A stretch of DNA of 64,000 nucleotides from Azospirillum brasilense (GTDB taxonomy: Bacteria > Pseudomonadota > Alphaproteobacteria > Azospirillales > Azospirillaceae), in assembly GCF_005222205.1 (NCBI RefSeq), contig NZ_CP032346.1, positions 1,294,501 to 1,358,500 on the forward strand. Direction: 5' to 3'. Within the stretch, counting starts at the first letter, position 1; every line of letters begins with the position of its first letter. Made by a program: the position numbers and the translations under genes. Shown here in pieces: positions 21,135 through 29,845 of this stretch. The notes beneath the pieces are model-generated. The model had not been told where the DNA came from, searched no databases, and saw only the letters and a list, made by a program, of their open reading frames with translations.

Positions 21135-21872
21135 ATGGACAGCGACCTGAAGGATCGGACGGTGAACACGCAGGAGCGGCGCGCGGATGCGCCTTCCCTC
21201 GCGGCTCAGCTCATGGCCATGCCGGGAGCGGAGCCGGAGGGCGAGGCGGCCAAGCGCGTCCACCGGCGCCGGGAGATCCGCCCGGTCAGCCGCGTCTACA
21301 GCCGTTTCGTCACCGGAATGAAGTTCGCGCTGCCGGCGCTGGCGCTGGCCGTGATGGCGCTGATCGCCGTCTGGCCCTCGCTGACCGAGCTGCCGACCCT
21401 GCGCATTTCCGCCGACAAGGGCCAGCTTGAGATGATCAAGCCGCGCTACATTGCGGTCGACGAGGACAACCAGCCCTTCTCGCTGGTCGCGGCCAAGGCC
21501 GACCGGATCGCCGACCAGCCGGACATCGTCCTGCTCGACCAGCCGGAGGCCGAGATGACCCAGACCGACGGCACCTGGGTGACCATCCGCTCCGACAAGG
21601 GCTGGTACAACCAGGTCACCGGCATCCTGAAGATGCGCGGCCATGTCCGCGTCATGCGCGACGACGGCAACGAATTCACCACCGAGGAAGCGGAATCCGA
21701 CATCCGCAAGGGCACCGCCTGGGGCGATGTCCATGTCGTGGGCCAGGGGCCGCAGGGCGTGATCAACGCCGAGGGCTTCCGCCTGTCCGACCGTGGCAAG
21801 ACGATGGTGTTCCTGAACCAGTCCAAGGCCGACGTCCAGGCCGCCGAAAGCCCGGGAGGAAAGACGCGTTGA
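21135..21872 (+). CDS. lptC: LPS export ABC transporter periplasmic protein LptC
   Basis: A 245-residue bitopic protein. It has a cytoplasmic N-terminus rich in charged residues, one transmembrane helix (about residues 62-82, ALPALALAVMALIAVW), then a periplasmic beta-jellyroll LptC domain with TWVTIRSDKGWYNQVTGILK and the FTTEEAESDIRKGTAWGD strand pattern. It links the LptB2FG transporter to LptA in the lipopolysaccharide bridge. GGAGG lies 11 nt upstream of the chosen ATG. Its TGA overlaps the lptA TTG start by four bases, so the two are coupled. It is longer at the N-terminus than E. coli LptC (191 residues), as is common in alphaproteobacteria. Confidence 0.9.
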   Translation: MDSDLKDRTVNTQERRADAPSLAAQLMAMPGAEPEGEAAKRVHRRREIRPVSRVYSRFVTGMKFALPALALAVMALIAVWPSLTELPTLRISADKGQLEMIKPRYIAVDEDNQPFSLVAAKADRIADQPDIVLLDQPEAEMTQTDGTWVTIRSDKGWYNQVTGILKMRGHVRVMRDDGNEFTTEEAESDIRKGTAWGDVHVVGQGPQGVINAEGFRLSDRGKTMVFLNQSKADVQAAESPGGKTR

Positions 21873-22780
21873 GTGCAGCCACACCTGCAGCCACCCTTGC
21901 GGCCCCGCTGCTGGCCGCGTTCCTCCTGCTGTCGGGGATGTCCGCCCCGGCGGCGGCCCAGGGGCTGCCCGGCCTCGGCGGCGGCCCCAACCCGGTCGAG
22001 GTCAACGCCGATAAGGCCATCGAGTGGCACCAGGACGTGCGCGCCTATGTGGCGCGCGGCAACGCCTCGGCCAAGCGCGCCGACAGCACCGTCTACGCCG
22101 ACGTGCTGACCGCCTACTACCGCGAGGTGCCGGGCAAGGGGAACGAGGTGTTCCAGCTCCTGGCCGAGGGCAACGTGCGCATCGTCAGCCCGACCCAGGA
22201 GGTTTTCGGCGAACGCGGCGTCTACGACGTGGACAAGCAGGTGGCGGTGGTCACCGGGCGCAACCTTAAGCTGGTCACCCGCACCGACATCGTGACGGCG
22301 CGCGACACGCTGGAATATTACGAGGCGAAGAACCTGACGGTGGCCCGCGGCGACGCGGTGGCCGTGCGCATCGCCAACGGCGACCGGCTGCGCGCCGACA
22401 TCCTGATCGGCCAGCTGAAGAAAATGCCGGACGGCTCGACCCAGATGGAGCGCATCGACGGCGCGGGCAGTGTGGTGGTGACCACCGCGACCGACGTGGC
22501 GCTGTCGGACAAGCTGGTCTATTCGGTGGCCGACGAGACGGCGGTGCTGCTCGGCAACGTCAAGATCACCCGCAACGACAACCAGCTCAACGGCGACGCC
22601 GCCGAGATGAACATGAAGACCAAGGTCAACCGGGTGATCGCCGGCCCCGCCACCGGCGGCCGGGTGATGGGCCTTCTGATTCCCGGACAGGAGCCGGGGG
22701 CCCCCGGCGGCCGGTCCACCGCGCCGACGGGCGCCAAGCCCACCGCGCAGACGGGCGGCACGCCCGCCGCGAAGCCCTGA
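21869..22780 (+). CDS. lptA: LPS transport periplasmic protein LptA (OstA-like)
   Basis: A 303-residue secreted protein. The signal peptide (about residues 1-30) ends near APAAA, and an OstA/LptA beta-jellyroll domain follows: VEVNADKAIEWHQDVRAYVA, then ADVLTAYYREV and DVDKQVAVVTG. The Pro/Thr/Gly-rich tail (about 275-303) is low complexity. It forms the periplasmic bridge carrying LPS from LptC to LptD. The start codon is TTG at 21869, overlapping the lptC stop as TTGA, the usual form of coupling. It is much longer than E. coli LptA (185 residues), with an extra second half that repeats the strand pattern. Confidence 0.9.
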   Translation: MSAATPAATLAAPLLAAFLLLSGMSAPAAAQGLPGLGGGPNPVEVNADKAIEWHQDVRAYVARGNASAKRADSTVYADVLTAYYREVPGKGNEVFQLLAEGNVRIVSPTQEVFGERGVYDVDKQVAVVTGRNLKLVTRTDIVTARDTLEYYEAKNLTVARGDAVAVRIANGDRLRADILIGQLKKMPDGSTQMERIDGAGSVVVTTATDVALSDKLVYSVADETAVLLGNVKITRNDNQLNGDAAEMNMKTKVNRVIAGPATGGRVMGLLIPGQEPGAPGGRSTAPTGAKPTAQTGGTPAAKP

Positions 22781-22799
22781 CGGACCCGGCAGCGAATCA

Positions 22800-23624
22800 A
22801 TGGCCATGGACATCGAAGACCGGAACCTCGGCGGTCCGACCCTTTCCGCCCCGAACGCGTCGGGTCACCCGGCGGGTCATCCCGCCACCGACGTGCGCCC
22901 GACCGAAGGGCTGGTGGCCCTGCATCTGGGCAAGGCCTACAAGAAGCGTCCGGTGGTCCGCGACGTGACCGTGACGGTCCAGCGCGGCGAGGCGGTCGGC
23001 CTGCTCGGCCCCAACGGGGCGGGCAAGACGACCTGCTTCTACATGATCACCGGGCTGATCGCCGCCGACTCCGGCACCATCCTGCTCGACGGACAGGACA
23101 TCACGGCGCTGCCGATGTACCGCCGGGCGCGGCTGGGCATCGGCTATCTGCCGCAGGAGGCGTCGATCTTCCGCGGCATGTCGGTGGAGAACAACATCCG
23201 CTCCGTGCTGGAGGTGGTGGAGCCCAACCGCGACACCCGCGAGCAGATGCTGGACGAGCTGCTGGCGGAGTTCTCGATCACCCACCTGCGCCGGGCCCCG
23301 GCGCTGGCGCTGTCGGGCGGCGAGCGGCGGCGCGTCGAGATCGCCCGCGCGCTGGCCTCCCAGCCGCACTTCATCCTGCTCGACGAGCCGCTGGCCGGCA
23401 TCGACCCGATCGCGGTGAACGACATCCGCGAACTGGTCAGCCACCTGCGCGACCGCGGCATCGGCGTGCTCATCACCGACCACAACGTGCGTGAAACGCT
23501 CGACCTCGTCGATCGGGCATACATCTTGCACGATGGTGTGGTACTAATGGAGGGAGAGCCGGCCGAGATCGTGGCGCACGAGGACGTGCGCCGGGTCTAC
23601 CTCGGCGACCGGTTCAGCCTCTAG
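22800..23624 (+). CDS. lptB: LPS export ABC transporter ATP-binding protein LptB
   Basis: A 274-residue ATPase with a full ABC set: Walker A GPNGAGKTT, Q-loop YLPQEASIFRGMSV, signature LSGGERRRVEIARAL, Walker B FILLDEPLAGIDP and switch His in LITDHNVRETL. The YLPQEASIFR and GGERRRVEIARALA wording is diagnostic for LptB. It powers LPS extraction from the inner membrane with LptFG. An N-terminal extension of about 35 residues precedes the usual family start. The gene is followed after 16 nt by rpoN, the standard proteobacterial order. Confidence 0.95.
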   Translation: MAMDIEDRNLGGPTLSAPNASGHPAGHPATDVRPTEGLVALHLGKAYKKRPVVRDVTVTVQRGEAVGLLGPNGAGKTTCFYMITGLIAADSGTILLDGQDITALPMYRRARLGIGYLPQEASIFRGMSVENNIRSVLEVVEPNRDTREQMLDELLAEFSITHLRRAPALALSGGERRRVEIARALASQPHFILLDEPLAGIDPIAVNDIRELVSHLRDRGIGVLITDHNVRETLDLVDRAYILHDGVVLMEGEPAEIVAHEDVRRVYLGDRFSL

Positions 23625-23640
23625 TGCGGTTTCCCTGCCC

Positions 23641-25218
23641 ATGGCGCTCAGCCAACGCCTCGATCTTCGTCAGACCCAGTCCCTGGTGATGACTCCGCAG
23701 CTGCAGCAGGCCATCAAGCTGCTGCAGCTGTCGAACATCGAACTGTCGGACTTCGTGGACCGCGAGATCGAGCAGAACCCCCTGCTGGAGCGCGACAGCG
23801 GCCCCGGCGAGGGCGGCGGCGAGTCCGGGGGCGACGGTGCCGGTGACGGCGGGGGCGAGCCCGGAGCGGTGGACCTCGCCGGGCCGGAGGAGCGCCAGCC
23901 GCCGATGACCGACGGGCGCACCCGCGACACGGTGGAGATGACGGCGTCGGAGACGATGGGATCGGCCTCCGACGCGCCGCTCGACACCGATTTCGAGAAT
24001 GTCTATTCCGACGACCGTTTCTCCGACGGGACGGACGGCTCCAACGACGTCTATGGCTCCTGGCAGGAGCGCGGCGGGCGCGGCGGCTTCGAGGACGACG
24101 AGTCCAACCTGGAAGCGACCCTGACCGGCCAGAAGAGCCTGCGCGACCATCTGACCGAGCAGCTGAAGATCGACCTGCCGGACCTCGGCGACCAGCTCAT
24201 CGGTCTGGCGCTGATCGACCTGCTGGACGAGGCCGGCTGGATCACCGGGCTGGAGGTGGAGAGCCTCGCGGGGCAGCTCGGCTGCGCGCCGGAGCGGGTG
24301 GAGCGCGTGCTCGCCGCCTGCCAGCGCTTCGACCCGCCGGGCATCTTCGCGCGGTCGCTGAAGGAATGTCTGGCGATCCAGCTGCGCGAGAAGAACCGCT
24401 TCGACCCGGCGATGGAAGCGCTGCTCGACCATCTGGAGCTGCTGGCGGCGCGCAATCTGCCGGCGCTGATGAAGGTCTGCGGCGTGGACGCCGAGGACGT
24501 CGCCGACATGGTGGCGGAGATCCGCAAGCTGAACCCCAAGCCGGCGCTCAGCTTCGACCACACGCCCGCCCAGCTGGTCACCCCCGACATCCTGATGCGC
24601 GCCAACCCCGGCGGGGGCTGGCTGATCGACCTGAACCCGGACACCTTGCCGCGGGTTCTGGTCAACCACCGCTATTTCGCGCGCATCTCCGGCACCGCCC
24701 GCAACAAGGCGGACAAGGAATACATCACCGAGCGCTTCCAGTCGGCCAACTGGCTGGTCAAGTCGCTGCACCAGCGCGCCACCACCATTTTGAAGGTGGC
24801 CAGCGAGATCATCCGGCAGCAGGACGCCTTCTTCATCCACGGCGTCTCGCATTTGAAGCCGCTGATCCTGCGCGACATCGCCGAGGCGATCGGCATGCAC
24901 GAGAGCACGGTCAGCCGTGTCACAACCAACAAGTTCATGGCGACGCCGCGCGGCGTGTTCGAGCTGAAATATTTCTTCACCTCCGCCATCCAGGGGGCCG
25001 ACGGGCAGGCGGCCCACTCGGCGGAAGCCGTGCGCTACCGCATCAAGGCGATGATCGACGCCGAGAAGCCGGACGACGTGCTGTCGGATGATAAAATCGT
25101 CGAAATCCTTCGTGGGGAAGGGATCGACATTGCGCGCCGGACGGTCGCGAAGTATCGTGAAGCGATGCGCATTCCGTCATCGGTGCAGCGACGCCGTGCC
25201 AAGATGTCACGCATGTAA
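23641..25218 (+). CDS. rpoN: RNA polymerase sigma-54 factor
   Basis: A 525-residue sigma-54. Region I at the N-terminus is Gln/Leu rich (LRQTQSLVMTPQLQQAIKLLQ) and is the part that contacts enhancer-binding ATPases. Region II is acidic and Gly-rich (residues 58-150). The core-binding and helix-turn-helix regions follow, with the HESTVSRVTTNKFMATPRG segment. The RpoN box ARRTVAKYRE lies near the C-terminus. It directs transcription of nitrogen-fixation, nitrogen-assimilation and motility genes from -24/-12 promoters. In Azospirillum it is required for nif expression. It lies directly upstream of hpf and ptsN, the usual linkage with PTS-Ntr. Confidence 0.97.
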   Translation: MALSQRLDLRQTQSLVMTPQLQQAIKLLQLSNIELSDFVDREIEQNPLLERDSGPGEGGGESGGDGAGDGGGEPGAVDLAGPEERQPPMTDGRTRDTVEMTASETMGSASDAPLDTDFENVYSDDRFSDGTDGSNDVYGSWQERGGRGGFEDDESNLEATLTGQKSLRDHLTEQLKIDLPDLGDQLIGLALIDLLDEAGWITGLEVESLAGQLGCAPERVERVLAACQRFDPPGIFARSLKECLAIQLREKNRFDPAMEALLDHLELLAARNLPALMKVCGVDAEDVADMVAEIRKLNPKPALSFDHTPAQLVTPDILMRANPGGGWLIDLNPDTLPRVLVNHRYFARISGTARNKADKEYITERFQSANWLVKSLHQRATTILKVASEIIRQQDAFFIHGVSHLKPLILRDIAEAIGMHESTVSRVTTNKFMATPRGVFELKYFFTSAIQGADGQAAHSAEAVRYRIKAMIDAEKPDDVLSDDKIVEILRGEGIDIARRTVAKYREAMRIPSSVQRRRAKMSRM

Positions 25219-25244
25219 CCGGGCCGGGAGGGGGTCGTCCTTGA

Positions 25245-25273
25245 TTGACAGCCCATACCGCCGTCACTATGGT
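25245..25273 (+). promoter_or_regulatory. Sigma-70 promoter of hpf-ptsN
   Basis: TTGACA (25245-25250), 17-bp spacer, TATGGT (25268-25273), leaving a leader of about 60 nt before the hpf ATG. The -35 is a perfect consensus, so hpf-ptsN can be expressed independently of rpoN. Confidence 0.75.
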
Positions 25274-25341
25274 CCCCGTCCGCACGTGGCGGCCTTCCGT
25301 CGTCCTATGTCTATCGCGGACCAGATTGGAAACATCCCAAA

Positions 25342-25938
25342 ATGCAACTGACCGTCAAAGGCAAGCAGCTTGACGTTGGCGACGCTCTGCGCACCCACGT
25401 CGCGGACAGCCTGAACACCATCGTCGGCAAGTATTTCAACAAGCCGATCGAGGCCAACGTCGTCCTGACGCGCGAAGCGCATCTGTTCAAGGCCGACATT
25501 CAGGTCCATGTCGGTCGTGGGATCGTCCTTCAGAGCGCGTCAGACGCCACCGAGCCGTACCCCGCCTTCGACACCGCGTGCGAGAAGCTGGCCAAGCGCC
25601 TGCGCCGCTACAAGCGCCGCCTGCGCGACCACCACAGCGTCGAAGCCCCCGCGCAGGAAGCCTTCCCGGCCCGCTACCAGATCCTGGAAGCGGAGAAGGA
25701 CGAGGCCCATGTGGAGAGCGACGAGGCCGCCGCCGAAGAGGCGCAGCCCATTGTGATCGCCGAGATGGAAACCAACATCGCGACCCTGGCGGTCAGCGAG
25801 GCGGTCATGCGCATGGAACTCGCCGACGCTCCGGCCCTTATGTTCCGCAACGGCGCCCATGGCCGCCTGAACCTGGTCTACCGCCGCGCCGATGGCAACA
25901 TCGGTTGGGTGGACCCGGCGGAGAAGGCCGGCGCCTGA
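25342..25938 (+). CDS. hpf: Ribosome hibernation promoting factor, long form
   Basis: A 198-residue protein. The N-terminal S30AE domain (1-100) has the basic helix KLAKRLRRYKRRLRDHH that sits in the decoding centre. A variable linker follows, then a C-terminal dimerisation domain (about 145-195) with ALMFRNGAHGRLNLVYRRADGNIGW. The two-domain arrangement is that of long HPF, which dimerises 70S ribosomes into 100S particles in stationary phase. The conserved place between rpoN and ptsN agrees. The ATG at 25342 opens MQLTVKGKQLDV, the usual start. Confidence 0.95.
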   Translation: MQLTVKGKQLDVGDALRTHVADSLNTIVGKYFNKPIEANVVLTREAHLFKADIQVHVGRGIVLQSASDATEPYPAFDTACEKLAKRLRRYKRRLRDHHSVEAPAQEAFPARYQILEAEKDEAHVESDEAAAEEAQPIVIAEMETNIATLAVSEAVMRMELADAPALMFRNGAHGRLNLVYRRADGNIGWVDPAEKAGA

Positions 25939-25972
25939 GTCCGGTCTCAGTTCCAACCACACCCATAGCGTC

Positions 25973-26431
25973 ATGCTCGATCTCATCACGCCGCACGCCA
26001 TTCTCCCGAACCTGAAGGCCGGCAGCAAAAAGCAGGCCCTGCAGGACTTGGCGCGCAAGGCGTCCGAGCTGACCGGCCAGCACGAACGGGCGATCTTCGA
26101 CGTCCTTCTGGAGCGCGAGCGGTTGGGCACCACCGGCGTCGGGCATGGCATCGCCATCCCGCACGGCAAGCTGTCCAACCTCGACCGCGTCCACGGCGTC
26201 TTCGCCCGGCTGGAGCGGCCCATCGACTTCGATGCGATCGATGAGCAGCCGGTCGATCTGATTTTCCTGCTGTTGGCTCCGGATCATGCCGGCGCCGACC
26301 ATCTGAAGGCGCTGGCCCGTGTGTCGCGCCTGCTGCGCGACCAGTCCATGTGCGAGAAGCTGCGCGGTTCGGACTCGGCGGACGCGATCTACGCGCTGCT
26401 GACCCAGCACGAAGCCAGCCACGCGGCGTAA
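25973..26431 (+). CDS. ptsN: PTS nitrogen regulatory protein EIIA-Ntr
   Basis: A 152-residue EIIA of the fructose/mannitol type. The phospho-acceptor is H64 in GHGIAIPHGKLSN, and a later segment DLIFLLLAPDHAGADHLKALA is typical of the family. Phosphate arrives from EI-Ntr (ptsP, in this window) through an NPr not seen here. In alphaproteobacteria the protein regulates potassium transport, PHB metabolism and stress signalling rather than sugar uptake. The ATG at 25973 was chosen because MLDLITPHAILP is the family start; an open frame reaching back to 25892 overlaps hpf. An intrinsic terminator follows. Confidence 0.96.
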   Translation: MLDLITPHAILPNLKAGSKKQALQDLARKASELTGQHERAIFDVLLERERLGTTGVGHGIAIPHGKLSNLDRVHGVFARLERPIDFDAIDEQPVDLIFLLLAPDHAGADHLKALARVSRLLRDQSMCEKLRGSDSADAIYALLTQHEASHAA

Positions 26432-26452
26432 GGCGCGTTTCCTTGAGAACAC

Positions 26453-26487
26453 AAAAAAACGGGAGGGCCGGCGGCTCTCCCGTTTTT
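26453..26487 (+). terminator. Rho-independent terminator after ptsN
   Basis: A run of seven A, then ACGGGAG pairing with CTCCCGT around an 11-nt loop that can pair further, then TTTTT. The A and T runs on both sides make it work in both directions, which suits its place between convergent ptsN and ubiG. Confidence 0.88.
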
Positions 26488-26527
26488 CGTTTTGCGGCAT
26501 CCCGAGATCATCGCGTCCTCACAGGAG

Positions 26528-26559
26528 CGGCGGGCGTACGTTTGTACGTACGCCCGCCG
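26528..26559. terminator. Perfect 13-bp hairpin downstream of ubiG
   Basis: CGGCGGGCGTACG and CGTACGCCCGCCG are perfect complements separated by TTTGTA. It lies 13 nt beyond the ubiG stop on the minus strand and lacks a U-tract there, so it may be a Rho-aided terminator, an mRNA 3' stabiliser or a protein site. Confidence 0.55.
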
Positions 26560-26572
26560 ATGCCCTGTACGT

Positions 26573-27334
26573 TCAGGCCCGCTCGGCCCAGCCCATGTAG
26601 TTCACGTCGAGATCGCGCGGGTTCAGCCGGAACTCGTCGGACAGCGGGTTGTAGGTGATGCCGGTCAGGTCGCGGATCGCCAGCCCTTCCGCGCGCACGG
26701 CGGCGGCCAGTTCGCCGGGGCGCAGGAACTGGCGCCAGTTGTGGGTGCCGCGGGGCAGCCAGCGCAGGATGTACTCCGCCCCGACAATGGCCAGCGCGAA
26801 GGACTTCGGCGTGCGGTTCAGCGTCGCCAGGAACAGCGCGCCGCCCGGCGCGGTCAGGGCCGCGCAGGACTTCACGAACAGGGGCACGTCGGCGACATGC
26901 TCGATCACCTCCATCGCCAGCACGGCGTCGAAGCGCTCGCCGCTGGCGGCCAGCGCCTCGGCGGTGGTGGCGCGGTAATCGACGGGGGTGCCGGTTTCCG
27001 CGGCGTGGGCGGCGGCGGTCCGGATGTTGCGCTCGGCCGCGTCGACGCCCACCACGGTGGCGCCCATGCGGGCGACGGGCTCCGACAGCAGGCCGCCGCC
27101 GCAGCCGATGTCGACGATGCGCAGGCCCTTCAGCGGCTCCGCCGCCAGCGGGTCGCGGCCCAGGCGGCGGCACAGCGTGTCGCGGATGTAGGCCAGCCGC
27201 AGCGGGTTCAGCCGGTGCAGGGGCCGGAACTTGCCGGTGGGGTCCCACCATTCCGCGGCGATGGCCGAAAAGCGGGCGATGTCCTGGGGGTCGACAGTGC
27301 CTGCGGTGCCTGCGGTTCCGGCGGTCGCGGTCAT
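26573..27334 (-). CDS. ubiG: Ubiquinone biosynthesis O-methyltransferase
   Basis: A 253-residue class I SAM methyltransferase. The SAM motif is [21 protein letters not shown], followed by [18 protein letters not shown] and the [13 protein letters not shown] post-motif. The C-terminal [14 protein letters not shown] and VNYMGWAER segments are diagnostic of UbiG. It catalyses both O-methylations in ubiquinone synthesis. The ATG at 27334 was picked because the frame continues far upstream, antisense to lysC, without family similarity. The N-terminus carries a short AGTAGTAGT repeat encoded by tandem TGCCTGCGG units. It is divergent from lysC. Confidence 0.95.
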   Translation of the reverse strand: MTATAGTAGTAGTVDPQDIARFSAIAAEWWDPTGKFRPLHRLNPLRLAYIRDTLCRRLGRDPLAAEPLKGLRIVDIGCGGGLLSEPVARMGATVVGVDAAERNIRTAAAHAAETGTPVDYRATTAEALAASGERFDAVLAMEVIEHVADVPLFVKSCAALTAPGGALFLATLNRTPKSFALAIVGAEYILRWLPRGTHNWRQFLRPGELAAAVRAEGLAIRDLTGITYNPLSDEFRLNPRDLDVNYMGWAERA

Positions 27335-27382
27335 GAAAGAAATCCCGTATGCTTGGATTGCGAGAACAATTGCGGGGCGAAC

Positions 27383-27411
27383 TTGCCTCGCTGTGAGCGA
27401 CAGAGTATGGA
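27383..27411 (+). promoter_or_regulatory. Candidate sigma-70 promoter of lysC
   Basis: TTGCCT (27383-27388), 17-bp spacer and TATGGA (27406-27411), about 80 nt ahead of the lysC ATG in the divergent ubiG-lysC gap. Confidence 0.5.
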
Positions 27412-27490
27412 TACGCCGCCCCGCGCCGGCAACGGTAGAGCGGGGGCGCGGACTGCCGGCTTTTTCGCCGGCCCAGACATGGTGTGAGGT

Positions 27491-28726
27491 ATGGCGCGGA
27501 TCGTCCTCAAGTTCGGCGGCACGTCGGTCGGCGACATCGACCGCATCAAGAACGTGGCCCGAAAGGTCGAGCAGGAAGTCAAGGCGGGGCATCAGGTTGC
27601 CGTCGTCGTGTCGGCGATGTCCGGCGTGACCAACCAGCTCGTGAAATACTGCAACGACATCGACAAGCTGCACGACGCGCGCGAGTACGACGCCATCGTC
27701 GCTTCGGGCGAGCAGGTGACCTCCGGTCTCCTCGCCATCGCGCTGCAGTCGCTCGGCATCCAGGCGCGGTCCTGGCTCGGCTGGCAGATTCCGATCTACA
27801 GCGACGAGACGCACGGCAAGGCGCGCATCGTGTCCATCGACACGGCGGAGCTGGACAAGCGGATGAACACCGGCGAGGTCGCCGTGGTCGCCGGCTTCCA
27901 GGGCGTGACCGAGGGTGGGCGCATCACCACGCTGGGCCGCGGCGGCTCCGACACCTCGGCGGTCGCCCTCGCGGCGGCGCTGAAGGCCGACCGCTGCGAC
28001 ATCTACACCGACGTGGACGGCGTCTACACCACCGACCCGCGCATCGTCACCAAGGCGCGCAAGCTCTCCAAGATCACCTACGAGGAGATGCTGGAGCTGG
28101 CGTCGCAGGGGGCGAAGGTCCTGCAGACCCGCTCGGTCGAGATGGCGATGAACCACCGCGTGCGCGTGCAGGTTCTGTCGAGCTTCGAGGAGGCCGCCGG
28201 CAGCGCGCTTCCCGGTACCCTTGTTGTTGACGAGGACGAGATCGTGGAAAAGGAAGTTGTGAGCGGCATCGCCTACAGCCGCGACGAGGCGAAGATCACC
28301 CTCATCGGCGTCGCCGACCGTCCGGGCGTGGCGGCCAGCATCTTCGGTCCGCTGACCGACGCCGCCGTCAATGTCGACATGATCGTCCAGAACGTGTCGG
28401 AAGACGGCAAGTCCACCGACATGACCTTCACGGTCGGCAAGGCCGACATCGCCCGCGCCGTCAAGGTGCTGGAGGACGCCCAGGCCGAGCTGAACTACAA
28501 GCGCATCGTCTCCGACGCCAACGTGGTGAAGGTGTCGGTGATCGGCGTCGGCATGCGCAGCCACGCCGGTGTCGCGCAGCGCATGTTCAAGGCGCTGGCC
28601 GACAAGGGCATCAACATCCAGGTCATCTCCACCTCCGAGATCAAGATCTCCGTCCTGATCGCCGAGGAGTATGCGGAGCTGGCGCTGCGCGCGCTGCACA
28701 CCGCCTACGGGCTGGACGCGGCCTGA
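27491..28726 (+). CDS. lysC: Aspartate kinase
   Basis: A 411-residue aspartokinase phosphorylating aspartate for Lys, Met, Thr and diaminopimelate synthesis. The kinase domain begins with [30 protein letters not shown] and VYTTDPRIV are the ATP/aspartate-binding segments. Two ACT domains (about 265-400) with [20 protein letters not shown] and [19 protein letters not shown] give feedback control by Lys/Thr. The length is that of the class whose beta subunit can start internally; I cannot tell whether that happens here. It is the first gene of a same-strand run with the flavoprotein gene and ptsP. Confidence 0.97.
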   Translation: MARIVLKFGGTSVGDIDRIKNVARKVEQEVKAGHQVAVVVSAMSGVTNQLVKYCNDIDKLHDAREYDAIVASGEQVTSGLLAIALQSLGIQARSWLGWQIPIYSDETHGKARIVSIDTAELDKRMNTGEVAVVAGFQGVTEGGRITTLGRGGSDTSAVALAAALKADRCDIYTDVDGVYTTDPRIVTKARKLSKITYEEMLELASQGAKVLQTRSVEMAMNHRVRVQVLSSFEEAAGSALPGTLVVDEDEIVEKEVVSGIAYSRDEAKITLIGVADRPGVAASIFGPLTDAAVNVDMIVQNVSEDGKSTDMTFTVGKADIARAVKVLEDAQAELNYKRIVSDANVVKVSVIGVGMRSHAGVAQRMFKALADKGINIQVISTSEIKISVLIAEEYAELALRALHTAYGLDAA

Positions 28727-28752
28727 GTCGCGGTGAAGGGGGAGGGGCGGCG

Positions 28753-29844
28753 ATGACCGACGCCAGGTCCGACGCGGTCGCAGGCGCCCGACTCGACCGG
28801 CTGTGGGAGCGTGGCTGCGCCTTCCTCGGCACGCGCACCGCCATCATGGGCGGTGCGATGAGCTGGGTGTCGGAGCGCCACCTCGTCTCCGCCATCTCCA
28901 ACGCCGGGGGCTTCGGCGTGCTGGCCTGCGGCTCGATGCCGCCGGACCTGCTGGCGGCGGAGATCGCCGCCACGCGGGCGCTGACCGCGAAGCCCTTCGG
29001 CGTCAACCTCATCAACATGCACCCGGACCTCGACCGTCTGATCGATGTCTGCCGGGAGCTGGCGGTGAGCCACGTGGTGATCGCCGGGGGCTTCCCCAGC
29101 GGCGCCACCATCAAGCGGATCAAGGACGGCGGCGCCCGCGCCATGGCCTTCGCCCCGACGCTGGTCAGCGGCAAGCGGATGGTCAAGCTCGGCATCGACG
29201 CCCTGGTGATCGAGGGCACGGAGGCCGGCGGCCACATCGGCCCCGTCTCCACCACCGTCCTGGCGCAGGAGATCCTGCCCGACCTGCGCGAGGTCCCGGT
29301 CTTCGTGGCCGGCGGCATCGGGCGCGGCGAGGCCATCCTGTCCTATCTGGAGCAGGGGGCGGCGGGCGTGCAGATCGGCACCCGCTTCGTCTGCGCCACC
29401 GAATCCATCGCGCACCCGCGCTTCAAGCAGGTCTTCATCAAGGCCTCGGCGCGCGACGCCCAGGCGTCGGTGCAGATCGACCCGCGCTTTCCGGTGATCC
29501 CGGTGCGGGCGCTGGCCAACGCCGGGTCCAAACGCTTCATGGAGCTGCAGCGCGAGGTCATTGCCCGGGTGGACCGCGGCGAGACGACGCGCGACGCCGG
29601 CATCCTGGAGATCGAGCATTTCTGGGCCGGCGCGCTGCGCCGCGCGGTGATCGACGGCGACGTGGAGAGCGGCTCGCTGATGGCCGGGCAGAGCGTCGGG
29701 CTGGTCACGCGCGAGCAGCCGGTGGCCGAGATCATCGGCGACCTGATCGCCCAGGCCGAATCGGCGCTGGCCGCCCGCTGCCCGCGCATTGACGCCGAAG
29801 AGCAGCCGGTCATCGGTCCATCGGCCATCCTGGGGGCGGCGTGA
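28753..29844 (+). CDS. Nitronate monooxygenase-like NAD(P)H-dependent flavin oxidoreductase
   Basis: A 363-residue TIM-barrel FMN protein of the 2-nitropropane dioxygenase family. Visible are [27 protein letters not shown], the [15 protein letters not shown] segment with the catalytic-type His, and the phosphate-binding [13 protein letters not shown] and [14 protein letters not shown]. Such enzymes oxidise nitronates or reduce quinones; the natural substrate is uncertain. A strong GGGGGGAGGGG precedes the start. Only one base separates its stop from the ptsP ATG, so they are co-transcribed, which is a common but unexplained alphaproteobacterial neighbourhood. Confidence 0.87.
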   Translation: MTDARSDAVAGARLDRLWERGCAFLGTRTAIMGGAMSWVSERHLVSAISNAGGFGVLACGSMPPDLLAAEIAATRALTAKPFGVNLINMHPDLDRLIDVCRELAVSHVVIAGGFPSGATIKRIKDGGARAMAFAPTLVSGKRMVKLGIDALVIEGTEAGGHIGPVSTTVLAQEILPDLREVPVFVAGGIGRGEAILSYLEQGAAGVQIGTRFVCATESIAHPRFKQVFIKASARDAQASVQIDPRFPVIPVRALANAGSKRFMELQREVIARVDRGETTRDAGILEIEHFWAGALRRAVIDGDVESGSLMAGQSVGLVTREQPVAEIIGDLIAQAESALAARCPRIDAEEQPVIGPSAILGAA

Positions 29845-29845
29845 G

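Noticed and set aside
23625-25341. RpoN-dependent (-24/-12) promoter around rpoN or hpf
   Set aside because: No GG-N10-GC site with the usual TGGCAC...TTGC flanks was seen; a sigma-70 promoter before hpf is clear instead.
27335-28699. Minus-strand N-terminal extension of ubiG of about 450 codons
   Set aside because: It is antisense to lysC, lacks similarity to methyltransferases, and UbiG has its normal length from ATG 27334.
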